NCBI RefSeq assembly: GCF_947487575.1
Contig: NZ_CANKXG010000009.1
Coordinates: forward strand, 62,001-126,000
Direction: 5' to 3'
DNA from: an uncultured Algibacter sp.
GTDB taxonomy: Bacteria > Bacteroidota > Bacteroidia > Flavobacteriales > Flavobacteriaceae
Length of the DNA: 64,000 nt
The notes under the pieces are model-generated. The model did no database searches. It was not told the origin of the DNA and was given only the letters and a program-made list of their open reading frames with translations. Numbering within the stretch: the stretch's first letter is position 1; each line of letters opens with the position of its first letter. Positions 27,024 through 35,655 of the stretch are shown here, one piece after another. Position numbers and translations under genes: made by a program.

Positions 27024-28199
27024 ATGAATACAGATTTAATTTTTGACAATACTGAAGTTGCTTTTTCTTTAAAGACAGACTCTGAGTTAGAGCGTGCATA
27101 TTTCTTATTCAAAATGATTTCAATAGAGCCATTAGTACGTATAGGTACTGCTGCAACTAATTTTGCAATAAAAGCACATTTGCCAATTGAGGGTTTAATT
27201 CGGTCTACTGTTTTTGATCATTTTTGTGGAGGTGTAAATGAAGACGATTGTTTATCTGTAATTAATAACATGTATGAAAAAGGGGTTAGTTCGGTTTTAG
27301 ATTATTCGGTAGAAGGAAAAGAAAGTGAAAAAGAATTTGATTCTGCAAGAGATAAAATTTTGAAAATTATAGACTTTGCTAATGAAATTGATGCCATTCC
27401 AATTGCGGTATTTAAACCTACCGGTTTTGGACGCTTTCATTTGTATGAAAAGATAACTAATGGTTATAGTTTAACAGAATCCGAGCAGAAAGAATGGGAG
27501 CGAGTAGTTAATAGGTTTGATTTAGTTTGTAAAAAGGCAAAAGCTAATGATGTTGCAGTTTTGATTGATGGAGAAGAAAGTTGGATGCAAGGTGCTGCTG
27601 ATAATTTAGTTACTATAATGATGAAAAAATATAATACTGAAAAACCTATTGTATATAATACGTTGCAAATGTATAGACATGATAGGCTATCTTTTTTGAA
27701 AGATGAACATAAAAAGGCTATAGATGGTAAATATTTTCTTGGATTTAAATTGGTTAGGGGTGCCTATATGGAAAAAGAAATGGATAGGGCCGAAGAAAAA
27801 AAATATCAATCGCCTATTTGTGCAAGCAAGGCCTTAACTGATGAAAATTTTAATGAAGGTCTACGTTATATGATTAATAATTTAGACCGTATGTCCATTT
27901 TTGCTGGAACACATAACGAAGATAGCTCATATCTGTTAATGAAATTAATGCGTGAAAAAGGATTGTTAAATAATGACCCTCGAGTTTGGTTTGGTCAATT
28001 GTATGGAATGAGTGATCATATTAGTTTTAATTTAGCTTATAAGGGCTATAACGTTGCTAAGTACATACCGTTTGGCCCTGTAAAAGATGTAATGCCATAT
28101 TTGATAAGAAGGGCAGAAGAAAACACTTCAGTAGCTGGACAAACTGGAAGGGAATTAGCATTATTAACTAAAGAAAAGAAGCGGAGAAAATCGCTATAA
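27024..28199 (+). CDS. Proline dehydrogenase
   Basis: A stand-alone PRODH of 391 residues, forming the FAD-binding barrel. It contains FDHFCGGVNEDDC, VLDYSVEGKE, VLIDGEESWMQ, FKLVRGAYMEKE and FAGTHNEDS. The C-terminal YLIRRAEENTSVAGQTGRE is the conserved segment that binds proline and FAD. It oxidises proline to pyrroline-5-carboxylate and passes electrons to the quinone pool. It has no fused P5C dehydrogenase domain, as is usual in Bacteroidetes. It ends 4 bases from the convergent dehydratase gene. Confidence 0.95.
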   Translation: MNTDLIFDNTEVAFSLKTDSELERAYFLFKMISIEPLVRIGTAATNFAIKAHLPIEGLIRSTVFDHFCGGVNEDDCLSVINNMYEKGVSSVLDYSVEGKESEKEFDSARDKILKIIDFANEIDAIPIAVFKPTGFGRFHLYEKITNGYSLTESEQKEWERVVNRFDLVCKKAKANDVAVLIDGEESWMQGAADNLVTIMMKKYNTEKPIVYNTLQMYRHDRLSFLKDEHKKAIDGKYFLGFKLVRGAYMEKEMDRAEEKKYQSPICASKALTDENFNEGLRYMINNLDRMSIFAGTHNEDSSYLLMKLMREKGLLNNDPRVWFGQLYGMSDHISFNLAYKGYNVAKYIPFGPVKDVMPYLIRRAEENTSVAGQTGRELALLTKEKKRRKSL

Positions 28200-28203
28200 A
28201 TAT

Positions 28204-29274
28204 TTAAATATACTTTAATAAAATATTTTTTATTTCCTTTTTAGTCATAAATGGTGTGATATTTTGCAATTCTTTAAAATCTATGTTTTGCGGTATTGGC
28301 TTTTTAATATTGGTCACAGATAGAATATCTGAATCTTCGGTTTTGCCAAAAAGTTCATCTTCAGCAATAATGTCTTCTTTAAGTTTTTCCCCAGGACGTA
28401 GGCCAATAATTTTAATTTCCGATTTTTTTTCAGGATTACCATAAAATGAAATTAATCGTTCAATAATATTTGTTATTTTGATAGGGTTACCCATATTGAA
28501 TGTGTACAATCTAGAATTATAATTTTGTAATGAAGCCAGTTTTAATATTAATTCGCATGCTCTATATTTACTTATAAAGTACCTCGAAATATTGATATCA
28601 GTAACAGTTATTGGATTCCCAAATTCAATTTGCTTTTTTATTAAAGGGACTATCGACCCATTAGAGCCAAATATGTTTCCAAACCTTGTAGTAATAAATA
28701 GCGTGTTGCTTTGTGCATTTAAAAAGTTTAAATAGTTTTCTCCAATTTTTTTTGAGATGCCCATAATATTAATTGGATTTACTGCCTTATCGGTAGAGAT
28801 AAATATGAATTTCTTAACCTTTTGATAAACAGATAAATCTGCAAGTAGTTTTGTTCCAAATATATTCAGTTTAACTGCTTCATATGGATGACTCTCCATT
28901 AATGGAACATGTTTGTATGCTGCTGTGTGAAAAACTATAGAGGGTTTGTATACTTCAAAGAGTTTTTTTATAGACTTTTCATCTATTATATCAAGTAGAA
29001 TAAATTCTATGTTTATAGTTTTTTCAAATTCTAAATCTTTTATTAGCTCATATAGATCTGATTCAGCTTTATCAATTAAAATGAGTTTTTGGTACTTACA
29101 GTTTATTAATTGTTTAGTGAGTCCACTTCCTATAGAGCCTGCTGCTCCAGTAATTAAAATGATTTCATCAGAGAAATCGAAAAAAACTTTACTTTTAAGA
29201 TTTATGGTAGTTGAAGAAAACAAACCTGAACCATATAATAGCTCATCAATATGATTTGCAGTTTCTTTAGTCAT
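28204..29274 (-). CDS. Soluble nucleotide-sugar 4,6-dehydratase-like protein (CapD/Polysacc_synt_2 family)
   Basis: This 356-residue protein has the Rossmann motif ITGAAGSIGSGLTKQL near residues 38-53. It also has TAAYKHVPLMESHPYEAVKLN, STDKAVNPINIMGISKKIGENYL, FITTRFGNIFGSNGSIVPL and ITVTDINISRYFI. It matches the catalytic half of the large dehydratase at 20596-22557 but lacks the membrane and CoA-binding-like parts. It keeps the Ser-Met-Lys pattern. It probably makes a 4-keto-6-deoxy sugar nucleotide for a second sugar or for the first sugar added by the nearby PglC-like enzyme. Whether both dehydratases use UDP-GlcNAc cannot be told. Confidence 0.82.
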   Translation of the reverse strand: MTKETANHIDELLYGSGLFSSTTINLKSKVFFDFSDEIILITGAAGSIGSGLTKQLINCKYQKLILIDKAESDLYELIKDLEFEKTINIEFILLDIIDEKSIKKLFEVYKPSIVFHTAAYKHVPLMESHPYEAVKLNIFGTKLLADLSVYQKVKKFIFISTDKAVNPINIMGISKKIGENYLNFLNAQSNTLFITTRFGNIFGSNGSIVPLIKKQIEFGNPITVTDINISRYFISKYRACELILKLASLQNYNSRLYTFNMGNPIKITNIIERLISFYGNPEKKSEIKIIGLRPGEKLKEDIIAEDELFGKTEDSDILSVTNIKKPIPQNIDFKELQNITPFMTKKEIKNILLKYI

Positions 29275-29389
29275 AATGGCTATTTAAAGTTTGTTTGAAT
29301 GGATGGTGTTATGATAAAATGCTACTGCAAATTAGGGATAAATATAATTTACTGCAAATAACCTATATAAATAGAATTTTCCATTAAGA

Positions 29390-29983
29390 CTATTTAGTAA
29401 CTACTTTCACAATAGTAAGCCCAATGAGTTTTAAATCAAAAAAGAAGTTTTTTCTTTTTATATAATCTTTATTATATTTCAGTTTATCAGGAATAATTGT
29501 ATTGATAAAAAATGTTTCAGGGTCTTTGGCGGCTTTCAAAAGCTCCACTTCGTTCCTGTATTTTAAAGAAGCTAATCCTGTAATACCAGGCCTAACCTTA
29601 AATATCAGCATGTCTTCTTCATTATAAAAATTAACATAATATCTTAGTTCAGGTCTAGGGCCTACAAAACTCATATCACCTTTAATGATATTTATTAGCT
29701 GAGGGAATTCATCTATTTTAAACCGACGTAAAAAAAAACCAATTCTTGTAATTCTAGAATCATTATTTCCAAGAGTAAGTAGCCCTTTTTTATCAGAAAG
29801 GACTCTCATTGTCCTAAATTTATAAATATTAAAGTCTTTGTTGTTTTTTCCAACACGTTCTTGAATAAAAAGAACAGGGCCTTTTGAATCTATTTTAATT
29901 AGAATAGCAATTAACAATAGAATTGGGAATAGTAGTATTAACCCGATAACAGAAAAAGTAATGTCAAATAAGCGTTTTGACAT
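29390..29983 (-). CDS. Initiating sugar-1-phosphate transferase, PglC-like
   Basis: A 197-residue monotopic phosphoglycosyltransferase. It has one N-terminal re-entrant membrane helix (LFDITFSVIGLILLFPILLL), then GPVLFIQERVGKNNKDFNIYKFRTM. The catalytic Asp-Glu region follows as FKIDEFPQLINIIKGDMSFVGPRPEL, then VRPGITGLASL. Such enzymes place a sugar-1-phosphate on undecaprenyl phosphate to start repeat-unit assembly. It lacks the large extra domain of WcaJ/WbaP, so it is of the small form that often uses di-N-acetylbacillosamine or related amino sugars. That agrees with the dehydratase and aminotransferase genes of the locus. Confidence 0.92.
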   Translation of the reverse strand: MSKRLFDITFSVIGLILLFPILLLIAILIKIDSKGPVLFIQERVGKNNKDFNIYKFRTMRVLSDKKGLLTLGNNDSRITRIGFFLRRFKIDEFPQLINIIKGDMSFVGPRPELRYYVNFYNEEDMLIFKVRPGITGLASLKYRNEVELLKAAKDPETFFINTIIPDKLKYNKDYIKRKNFFFDLKLIGLTIVKVVTK

Positions 29984-29984
29984 T

Positions 29985-30359
29985 TTATTTATTAAATTTT
30001 AAATTTAAAATGGTTGCTATGCTATCACAGTTTTCAATAGTTAAAACGGCTTCATTTTCGTTATGTGTACCCTCAACAATATAAATTCCACAAGGTTCTT
30101 GCCTTGGGTTACTATCAGAAAAATTTATATCACCTTTTTTAAGAATATAACTTAAATCGGCAGAATCAAGTTTTTTATTATTTAGAAGTTCAATTATACT
30201 TGGGCTAAAAACAATTTTTTTTGAATTAATGTTTTTTAGAACTCGAGATTCTGGGCCATAACTACAAGACGTTTTTTTTCCGTTTAAAAAAAAAGCTAAA
30301 ATGACTAATCCTATAGAAAAACCACCTAGATAATAACCAATACGTTGAATAAGTTTCAT
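29985..30359 (-). CDS. Conserved flavobacterial membrane-anchored protein (probable DUF4258)
   Basis: The 124-residue protein has one N-terminal membrane span (IGYYLGGFSIGLVILAFFL). The short polar domain that follows has SCSYGPESRVLKNI, then a repeat of KKIVFS...ELLNNKKLDSADLSYILKKGDINFS, and EPCGIYIVEG. I recall this pattern as a DUF4258 protein found next to alanine dehydrogenase in many flavobacteria; that is from memory and was not searched. Two cysteines could form a disulfide or bind a metal. It is 1 base from the PglC-like gene and 32 bases downstream of alanine dehydrogenase. Its function is not known. Confidence 0.65.
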   Translation of the reverse strand: MKLIQRIGYYLGGFSIGLVILAFFLNGKKTSCSYGPESRVLKNINSKKIVFSPSIIELLNNKKLDSADLSYILKKGDINFSDSNPRQEPCGIYIVEGTHNENEAVLTIENCDSIATILNLKFNK

Positions 30360-30391
30360 TTAAGATAATTGTGTTTTGAATGGTTATTGTA

Positions 30392-31594
30392 TTAAAATAT
30401 AAGTAAATTGATATCGTTATATTCTAAATCGAACCATTCACCAACAGGTTTGCTTGTTAAAATACCGTGGTAAAAATACAATCCATTTTTTAAACCTTTG
30501 TCAAATCTCAAAGAATTTTCTATACCTCCATCTTCAGCAATTTTAAGTAAATAAGGCGTGAAAATATTACTAATAGAAACTGTTGCGGTTCGCGGATATC
30601 TTGCAGGAATATTAGGTACACAATAATGTACTACATTATGTTTAATGTAGGTTGGTTGCCTATGAGAGGTTACATCACTCGTTTCAAAACATCCACCCAT
30701 ATCAATACTTACATCAATAATAATAGCTCCTTTTTTCATAGATTGGACTAAATCTTCTGAAACTACTATTGGAGATCTGTTTGTTCCTCTAACAGCTCCA
30801 ATAACAACATCGCAACGTTTTAGTGCTTTAAGTAAATTTTTAGGTTGAATAGTAGAGGTAAAAAGAGGGCGTCCTAATTGAGATTGAATGCGTCTTAATT
30901 TGGTTATTGAATTATCAAATACTTTAACACCAGCACCAAGACCTAAAGCACTTCTTGCTGCAAACTCGCCTACGGTGCCAGCTCCTAAAATAACTATTTC
31001 GATAGGAGGAACGCCACTGATATTTCCAAACATTAATCCATTACCATTTTTGGTGTCAGATAGTAACTCCGAAGCTATCAGTACAGACGCCGTACCAGCA
31101 ATCTCACTCAATGATCGTACCGCAGGATAGGTTCCATCCGTATCTCTAATAAATTCAAAAGCCAATGCAGTTATTCTTTTAGATGCAAGTGCTTCAAAAT
31201 ATTTTTTAGTTTGAGTCTTTAGTTGTAAAGCAGAAATCAAAATAGTTTGAGGGTTTAATAATTTTATTTGATCTAATGTAGGAGGCTCAACTTTTAAAAT
31301 CATAGGACATGAAAAAACTTTTGCAGTATCTTTAGTTATTTCGGCACCAGCTTCGCTATAATCCTTATCACTAAAATTTGCTCCATTACCAGCACCTGAC
31401 TCTATTAAAACCCTATGACCATTATTTACTAGCGCATAAACAGCGTCTGGTGTTAGGCAAATCCGTTTCTCTTGAAAAGCTGTTTCTTTAGGAACACCAA
31501 TAAATAATTCTCCTTTTTTCTTAAATACCTCAAGTGTTTCTTCTTGTGGTAGAAGTTGTTGTTTGGTAAATGGTGAAAGTGGTTGCTTAGACAT
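30392..31594 (-). CDS. ald: Alanine dehydrogenase
   Basis: The 400-residue protein has both AlaDH/PNT domains. The N-terminal domain has GVPKETAFQEKRICLTPDAV, with the pyruvate-binding Arg and Lys. The NAD-binding domain has VILGAGTVGEFAARSALGLGAGVKVFD and IDVSIDMGGCFETS. It interconverts alanine and pyruvate plus ammonia using NAD. It carries an N-terminal extension of about 30 residues and has the form common in Bacteroidetes, somewhat distant from the Bacillus enzyme. It heads a short minus-strand group with the DUF4258-like gene. Confidence 0.88.
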   Translation of the reverse strand: MSKQPLSPFTKQQLLPQEETLEVFKKKGELFIGVPKETAFQEKRICLTPDAVYALVNNGHRVLIESGAGNGANFSDKDYSEAGAEITKDTAKVFSCPMILKVEPPTLDQIKLLNPQTILISALQLKTQTKKYFEALASKRITALAFEFIRDTDGTYPAVRSLSEIAGTASVLIASELLSDTKNGNGLMFGNISGVPPIEIVILGAGTVGEFAARSALGLGAGVKVFDNSITKLRRIQSQLGRPLFTSTIQPKNLLKALKRCDVVIGAVRGTNRSPIVVSEDLVQSMKKGAIIIDVSIDMGGCFETSDVTSHRQPTYIKHNVVHYCVPNIPARYPRTATVSISNIFTPYLLKIAEDGGIENSLRFDKGLKNGLYFYHGILTSKPVGEWFDLEYNDINLLIF

Positions 31595-31764
31595 GCTTAG
31601 ATTAAATTATTAAATTTCAAATTACAAATAAATTTTTAACTAAAATAGAATCTTAAAAATAATTGTTTTACTATTCTAAGTATTATATTGTATTATATCG
31701 ATTGCATATATCAGATAAAATAACCACTTACCGCTTTATTTTTAAAGGTATAAATTAATTATTA

Positions 31765-31772
31765 TAAGTTTG
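31765..31772 (+). promoter_or_regulatory. Possible -7 element of the TonB-receptor-like gene
   Basis: TAAGTTTG matches the TAnnTTTG element of Bacteroidetes promoters, 16 bases before the start codon. No good TTTG element is found at the expected distance, so the promoter is weakly supported and the transcript would have almost no leader. Confidence 0.3.
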
Positions 31773-31788
31773 TTTTGTAATTTAGTGT

Positions 31789-34212
31789 ATGTTTAAAAGA
31801 TTAATATTCTGTTTTGTTTTAGTATTTACATCGATTTGTTTCTCCCAACAATTTAGTGTTAGTGCAATAGTAAACGATAGAAATAACGAGCCTATTGCAT
31901 ATACTAATGTTGTAATTGTTAATAGAGAAAATCCAGACGATGTAAGTGGCACTACAACTAATGAAGATGGTGTTTTTAAAATTGAAGACCTCAATAAAGG
32001 TGATTATGTTTTAGAAGTAAGTGCTTTGGGATTTGAAAACTACTCAATAAAATTAAATTTAATTGGGAATGTAGATTTAAAGATAATAACACTTAATGAA
32101 AGTTTAGAAGAGCTTGAAGGTGTAACGGTTATTGCTAAAAGACCAACTGTAAAAAGACTGGTTGATAGATTGGTTTTTAATGTTGAAAACTCAACACTTT
32201 CAAATAATAATATTTTAGACGTTTTAAAGCATACTCCTGGTGTTTTAGTAAATAATGAAAGTATTACTATAAAACAGTCTACACCAACAATTTATATTAA
32301 TGATAGAAAGGTGCACTTATCCTCAAGTGAAATACAACAACTTTTAGAAGGTACATCTGCAAGCAACATAAAATCTATAGAAGTAATAACAAACCCTCCT
32401 GCAAAATATGAAGCCGAAGGAGGAGCGGTTTTAAACATTATTACCAGTAAAAATATTATAGCAGGATATAGTGGTAGTGTTTTCGGTAATTATAAACAGG
32501 GTAGCGAGTTTCCGAAATATGCATTTGGTACGAGTCATTTTTTTAAAGGTAAAAAACTCAATACCTATTTAAATTATAGTATTAGCCCAAGAAAAGATTT
32601 TCGAAATAATGATGAGTTTGTAAATTTTATAGATAATAATCAAGTGACTTCAAGTTGGGAAACTGACTTTAAAAGAACCCGCGAAACGTCAAATCAAAAT
32701 ATAAATGCGAATATAGATTATGAGTTAGATAAGCGTAATAGTTTAGGTTTTTCCACAAGTATGCTTATAGCACCGCGAGCAAACACGCAAACTAATTCAA
32801 ATTCTATAACCGATGTTTTTAGTAACAGTAAAGTGTTAGATTCTACATTTATTACTGATAATCGTAAAGTAGACGAAACCTTTAATATAGCCTTTACTCT
32901 TGATTATATGCACAAGTTTAAAAAAGAAGGGGAGAAGCTTTTAATAAGTGCACATCATACTAATTATGATTTTTCTAGCTTTCAGAATGTAGATACTAGA
33001 TATTTATTTTCAGATGAATCTCTTATTAGGAACAATCAGTTTCAAACATTTTCTAGCCAAGAGATTAAATTGTATACCGGTCAGTTAGATTATGAGTTGC
33101 CTATAAATGATTCTAGTGTATTTGAAGCAGGAGCTAAGATTTCTAATATAAATTCAAAAAGCATTTTAAGGCAGGACAATTTTGAAAATGGTGAAAAAGA
33201 AGAAGATTTACAAAACTCTGATACGTTTTTGTATGATGAAACTAATTATGCGGCATATTTAAGTTATTCTAAAGATTGGGATTCTTGGAGTTTGAAGTTA
33301 GGTTTAAGAACCGAATTAACTGGTATTAAAGGAAACTCATTATCTAATAATAATATTAATAATACTAAATACTCAAAATTTTTCCCCTCACTCTTTGTGT
33401 CACATAGTCTAAATGAAGAAAATGAAGTGTATTTTAATTATAGTAAACGTATTTATCGCCCACGTTATAAACAATTAAACCCATTCAAATATTTTTTAAA
33501 TGATAATACATTTATAACAGGAGACCCAAATTTACTTCCTCGAATAGATAACCAATTTATATTGGGTTATACCTTTAATAAGGATTATACCTTTGAACTT
33601 TATTATAGGCATGAAGATAACCCTGCTTTACAATATTTTTATCAAGACAACGATAAAAATATATTAGTGTACCAGTATACCAATTTAGATGAATCAATTT
33701 CTTATGGCTTAGATTTCACAACGTATGTAGCTTTGAACGATTTTTGGAATTTATATGTTTTATCTTCAATTTTTTATTATAAGAATAATTTCACTCCAAT
33801 AGGCAGTAGTATAGTTAGTTTTGAAGGAGAGCAATGGAGTTTATACTCAGAAATTATTAATTATTTCACTTTTTTAAAGGACAAAAGCTTAGTCGCAGAC
33901 GTGTCTTTTAATTATTTATCTCCAACTAATGATGGGCCAAGTAACACTAGCTTTATATCGAGTTTAGATGTTAGTATAAGAAAGACGCTATGGAAAAATA
34001 GAGCTTCTTTTAATTTAGGTGTATTAGATGTTTTTAATACACAAAATTTTAATACAACAACTAGGTATTTAAATCAAGATATTTTTTCGAAATTTCAATT
34101 TGAAAACAGAATGTTAGTATTCGGATTTAATTATAAATTCGGAAATTTTAAATTAAAAAACAATAAAAAGGAGATAGATTTAGTAGAGCGTAATAGATTG
34201 AAAAGCAACTAA
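31789..34212 (+). CDS. TonB-dependent-receptor-like outer membrane beta-barrel protein
   Basis: The 807-residue protein has a signal peptide (MFKRLIFCFVLVFTSICFSQ). A carboxypeptidase-regulatory-like domain follows (about residues 24-105: AIVNDRNNEPIAYTNVVIVN...TNEDGVFKIEDLNKGDYVLEVSALGFE). A plug region comes next (VENSTLSNNNILDVLKHTPGVLV, PTIYINDRKV, IKSIEVITNPPAKYEAEGGAVLNIITSK), then a long beta-rich barrel ending LVFGFNYKFGNFKL. It belongs to the OMP_b-brl_3 type of outer membrane protein. No SusD-like partner lies nearby, so its ligand is unknown. It sits between alanine dehydrogenase and the tsaE-porX block. Confidence 0.88.
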   Translation: MFKRLIFCFVLVFTSICFSQQFSVSAIVNDRNNEPIAYTNVVIVNRENPDDVSGTTTNEDGVFKIEDLNKGDYVLEVSALGFENYSIKLNLIGNVDLKIITLNESLEELEGVTVIAKRPTVKRLVDRLVFNVENSTLSNNNILDVLKHTPGVLVNNESITIKQSTPTIYINDRKVHLSSSEIQQLLEGTSASNIKSIEVITNPPAKYEAEGGAVLNIITSKNIIAGYSGSVFGNYKQGSEFPKYAFGTSHFFKGKKLNTYLNYSISPRKDFRNNDEFVNFIDNNQVTSSWETDFKRTRETSNQNINANIDYELDKRNSLGFSTSMLIAPRANTQTNSNSITDVFSNSKVLDSTFITDNRKVDETFNIAFTLDYMHKFKKEGEKLLISAHHTNYDFSSFQNVDTRYLFSDESLIRNNQFQTFSSQEIKLYTGQLDYELPINDSSVFEAGAKISNINSKSILRQDNFENGEKEEDLQNSDTFLYDETNYAAYLSYSKDWDSWSLKLGLRTELTGIKGNSLSNNNINNTKYSKFFPSLFVSHSLNEENEVYFNYSKRIYRPRYKQLNPFKYFLNDNTFITGDPNLLPRIDNQFILGYTFNKDYTFELYYRHEDNPALQYFYQDNDKNILVYQYTNLDESISYGLDFTTYVALNDFWNLYVLSSIFYYKNNFTPIGSSIVSFEGEQWSLYSEIINYFTFLKDKSLVADVSFNYLSPTNDGPSNTSFISSLDVSIRKTLWKNRASFNLGVLDVFNTQNFNTTTRYLNQDIFSKFQFENRMLVFGFNYKFGNFKLKNNKKEIDLVERNRLKSN

Positions 34213-34234
34213 AATTGTTGGTTTCTTTTTAAAA

Positions 34235-34876
34235 TTAAAAATATTGACTAATCTTACCCCAAAGACCTTTTGGGGACATTTTAAGTTCATCCTCTAACTG
34301 TTGCATTGATTTTGATGCTTCATTCATTTTGTTGAATATTCGTGCTCTAATCAAATATATTGTTGGTATTACTATAGCCATTACAGGTATTAAATAAATT
34401 AATTGGAATTCATCTATGGCTACATCACCAAATAATATTACTCCAATTTGAAAAAAGTACATAACTATGGGCACTAATAAAGCATGATACCACCAATGTC
34501 TGCAAGTAAAAAACCATAAAAAAAGTAACATTAAAGGAACAGCTTTGCCAGTTAAAGTCCACATGGCATAATTTGCATCTTCCCATGTATCACTTGTATA
34601 TGTAAATAAAAAAGTGTCCCAACTTTTTGTAGCTGGGACACTTTCATATAAAGAAAATAAATAAGGTGTTATTGCTATTAAAGTAGCTATAAGACTACCT
34701 AATACTAATCCTTTATTAGAATTAGTAAATTTCTCCTTATGCAAGAATTTTTCTTGTTTTTCTGTCAACTTTTGTGCATGCAAGAATTTTTCTTGTTTTT
34801 CTGTCAACTTTTGCGTCTGCTTTTGTGTCTGCAAGGATTTTTCTTGTTTTTCTGTCAACTTTTGTTTTTGCTTCAT
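34235..34876 (-). CDS. Membrane protein with repeated Lys/Glu-rich N-terminus
   Basis: This 213-residue protein has about four membrane spans (GLVLGSLIATLIAITPYLFSL, AVPLMLLFLWFFTC, ALLVPIVMYFFQIGVILF, LIYLIPVMAIVIPTIYLI). A cytoplasmic tail with a short helix follows. I recall similar small membrane proteins of unknown function in other Flavobacteriaceae, with YEDANYAMWTLTGK-like and CRHWWYH-like segments. The N-terminal 45 residues are unusual: they hold three copies of KLTEKQEKFLH encoded by a 39-base repeat. This part overlaps the 74-residue frame upstream by 140 bases in another reading frame. The true start could lie further in or involve frameshifting from that gene. Confidence 0.7.
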   Translation of the reverse strand: MKQKQKLTEKQEKSLQTQKQTQKLTEKQEKFLHAQKLTEKQEKFLHKEKFTNSNKGLVLGSLIATLIAITPYLFSLYESVPATKSWDTFLFTYTSDTWEDANYAMWTLTGKAVPLMLLFLWFFTCRHWWYHALLVPIVMYFFQIGVILFGDVAIDEFQLIYLIPVMAIVIPTIYLIRARIFNKMNEASKSMQQLEDELKMSPKGLWGKISQYF

Positions 34877-34961
34877 CTTGGCTTATCGTTTCGGTTGTAA
34901 AAGTAGTAAACAACAAACCTCCAGCTAATGCAAAAGCAATTAAGTACTTTTTAGTCTTCAT
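34737..34961 (-). CDS. Small exported protein read through the 39-bp repeat in a second frame
   Basis: The 74-residue frame begins with a good signal peptide, MKTKKYLIAFALAGGLLFTTFTTETISQ. It continues through the repeat as KVDRKTRKILA, present three times, and stops right after the last copy. A promoter matching the Bacteroidetes consensus lies 30 bases upstream. A signal peptide on such a short basic repeat protein makes either a real small secreted protein or a fusion by frameshift with the membrane protein frame plausible. Homologues with the same signal peptide but a different tail exist in my memory of flavobacterial genomes, which I cannot verify here. Confidence 0.5.
   Translation of the reverse strand: MKTKKYLIAFALAGGLLFTTFTTETISQDEAKTKVDRKTRKILADTKADAKVDRKTRKILACTKVDRKTRKILA
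34740..34864. repeat. Three-copy repeat, 35-base core at 39- and 51-base spacing
   Basis: The core TGCAAGAATTTTTCTTG...CAACTTTTG (35 bases) occurs at 34740-34774, 34779-34813 and 34830-34864; the last copy has one change (AAGGA for AAGAA). Both spacings are multiples of three, so two minus-strand frames stay open through all copies and give KVDRKTRKILA and KLTEKQEKFLH. The third frame is closed by TGA in every copy. Copy number could change by slippage without breaking either frame. Confidence 0.85.
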
Positions 34962-34990
34962 ATTTTTAAGGGATTTAATTAATTAATACT

Positions 34991-35021
34991 CAAAAGTATA
35001 TAAAGACCATCTTGAAGTAAA
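34991..35021 (-). promoter_or_regulatory. Promoter of the repeat-containing small gene pair
   Basis: On the minus strand TTTA (35018-35021), a 19-base spacer and TACTTTTG (34991-34998) match the Bacteroidetes promoter with one mismatch in the upstream element. It lies about 30 bases before the ATG at 34961, which supports that start and the reality of the 74-residue gene. Confidence 0.55.
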
Positions 35022-35151
35022 TCTCGAAATGTTAAAATTATGTTAAAAATACTGTTTTTTAAAATTCATAATGTGGGTTTCCCGTAAAACTTCAAAATAT
35101 AATAGGAGAATATGTTATTTATGCGTCATAAGCTTACTGATTATTAGGTTT

Positions 35152-35562
35152 TTATTTGTTATTTAAAATTAAATTCCGGTTATTTTTAGAGTCTAAACTT
35201 ATCTCAATAACGTCAAAATCATCATATAGAATTGGTTCAATTTTTTCTGGCCATTCAATCAATTTCCAATATTCAGAGTCTAAATAATCTTCAATTCCAA
35301 AATTGTAAATTTCTTCAACATCGTTTATTCTGTATAAATCAAAATGATAAATTTTTTCTTCATTTAATATATATTCATTTACAATTGAAAATGTTGGGCT
35401 ACTAACGACATCATCACAACCGAGAACTTTTACTATGGTTTTTATAAGTGTTGTTTTTCCAACACCCATATCACCGTAAAATAATAATGTTTTCGTTTTT
35501 ACATTTTTAATGAGTTGCTTTGCAATATACTCAACTTCATCAACTCCATAATAAATTTTCAA
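35152..35562 (-). CDS. tsaE: tRNA threonylcarbamoyladenosine biosynthesis ATPase TsaE
   Basis: The 136-residue protein has the P-loop GDMGVGKTTLIKTI at residues 31-44, VSSPTFSIVNEY and the conserved IYHFDLYRI with EEIYNFGIEDYL. EYWKLIEWPEKIEP completes the signature of the TsaE ATPase, which works with TsaB and TsaD to make the t6A37 modification of ANN-reading tRNAs. Length is normal. It follows porX in the same direction after a 93-base gap that contains a terminator, so it may have its own promoter. Confidence 0.95.
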   Translation of the reverse strand: MKIYYGVDEVEYIAKQLIKNVKTKTLLFYGDMGVGKTTLIKTIVKVLGCDDVVSSPTFSIVNEYILNEEKIYHFDLYRINDVEEIYNFGIEDYLDSEYWKLIEWPEKIEPILYDDFDVIEISLDSKNNRNLILNNK

Positions 35563-35615
35563 TTTCCTTTGATATTTAAGTGCAATAATAGTTATAAATA
35601 ATCAGAAAACCTAGA

Positions 35616-35649
35616 AAAAAGCGCATTTCGTCGATGATATGTGCTTTTT
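35616..35649 (-). terminator. Intrinsic terminator downstream of porX
   Basis: AAAAAGCGCAT (35616-35626) pairs with ATGTGCTTTTT (35639-35649), with one G-T pair and a 12-base loop. On the minus strand the stem ends in a T run directly after the porX stop codon. It separates porX from tsaE. Confidence 0.65.
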
Positions 35650-35655
35650 GTAGAT

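Noticed and set aside
34740-34864. Possible CRISPR-like array
   Set aside because: Only three copies, spacers of 4 and 16 bases, and the repeats lie inside coding frames; no cas genes are in the window.
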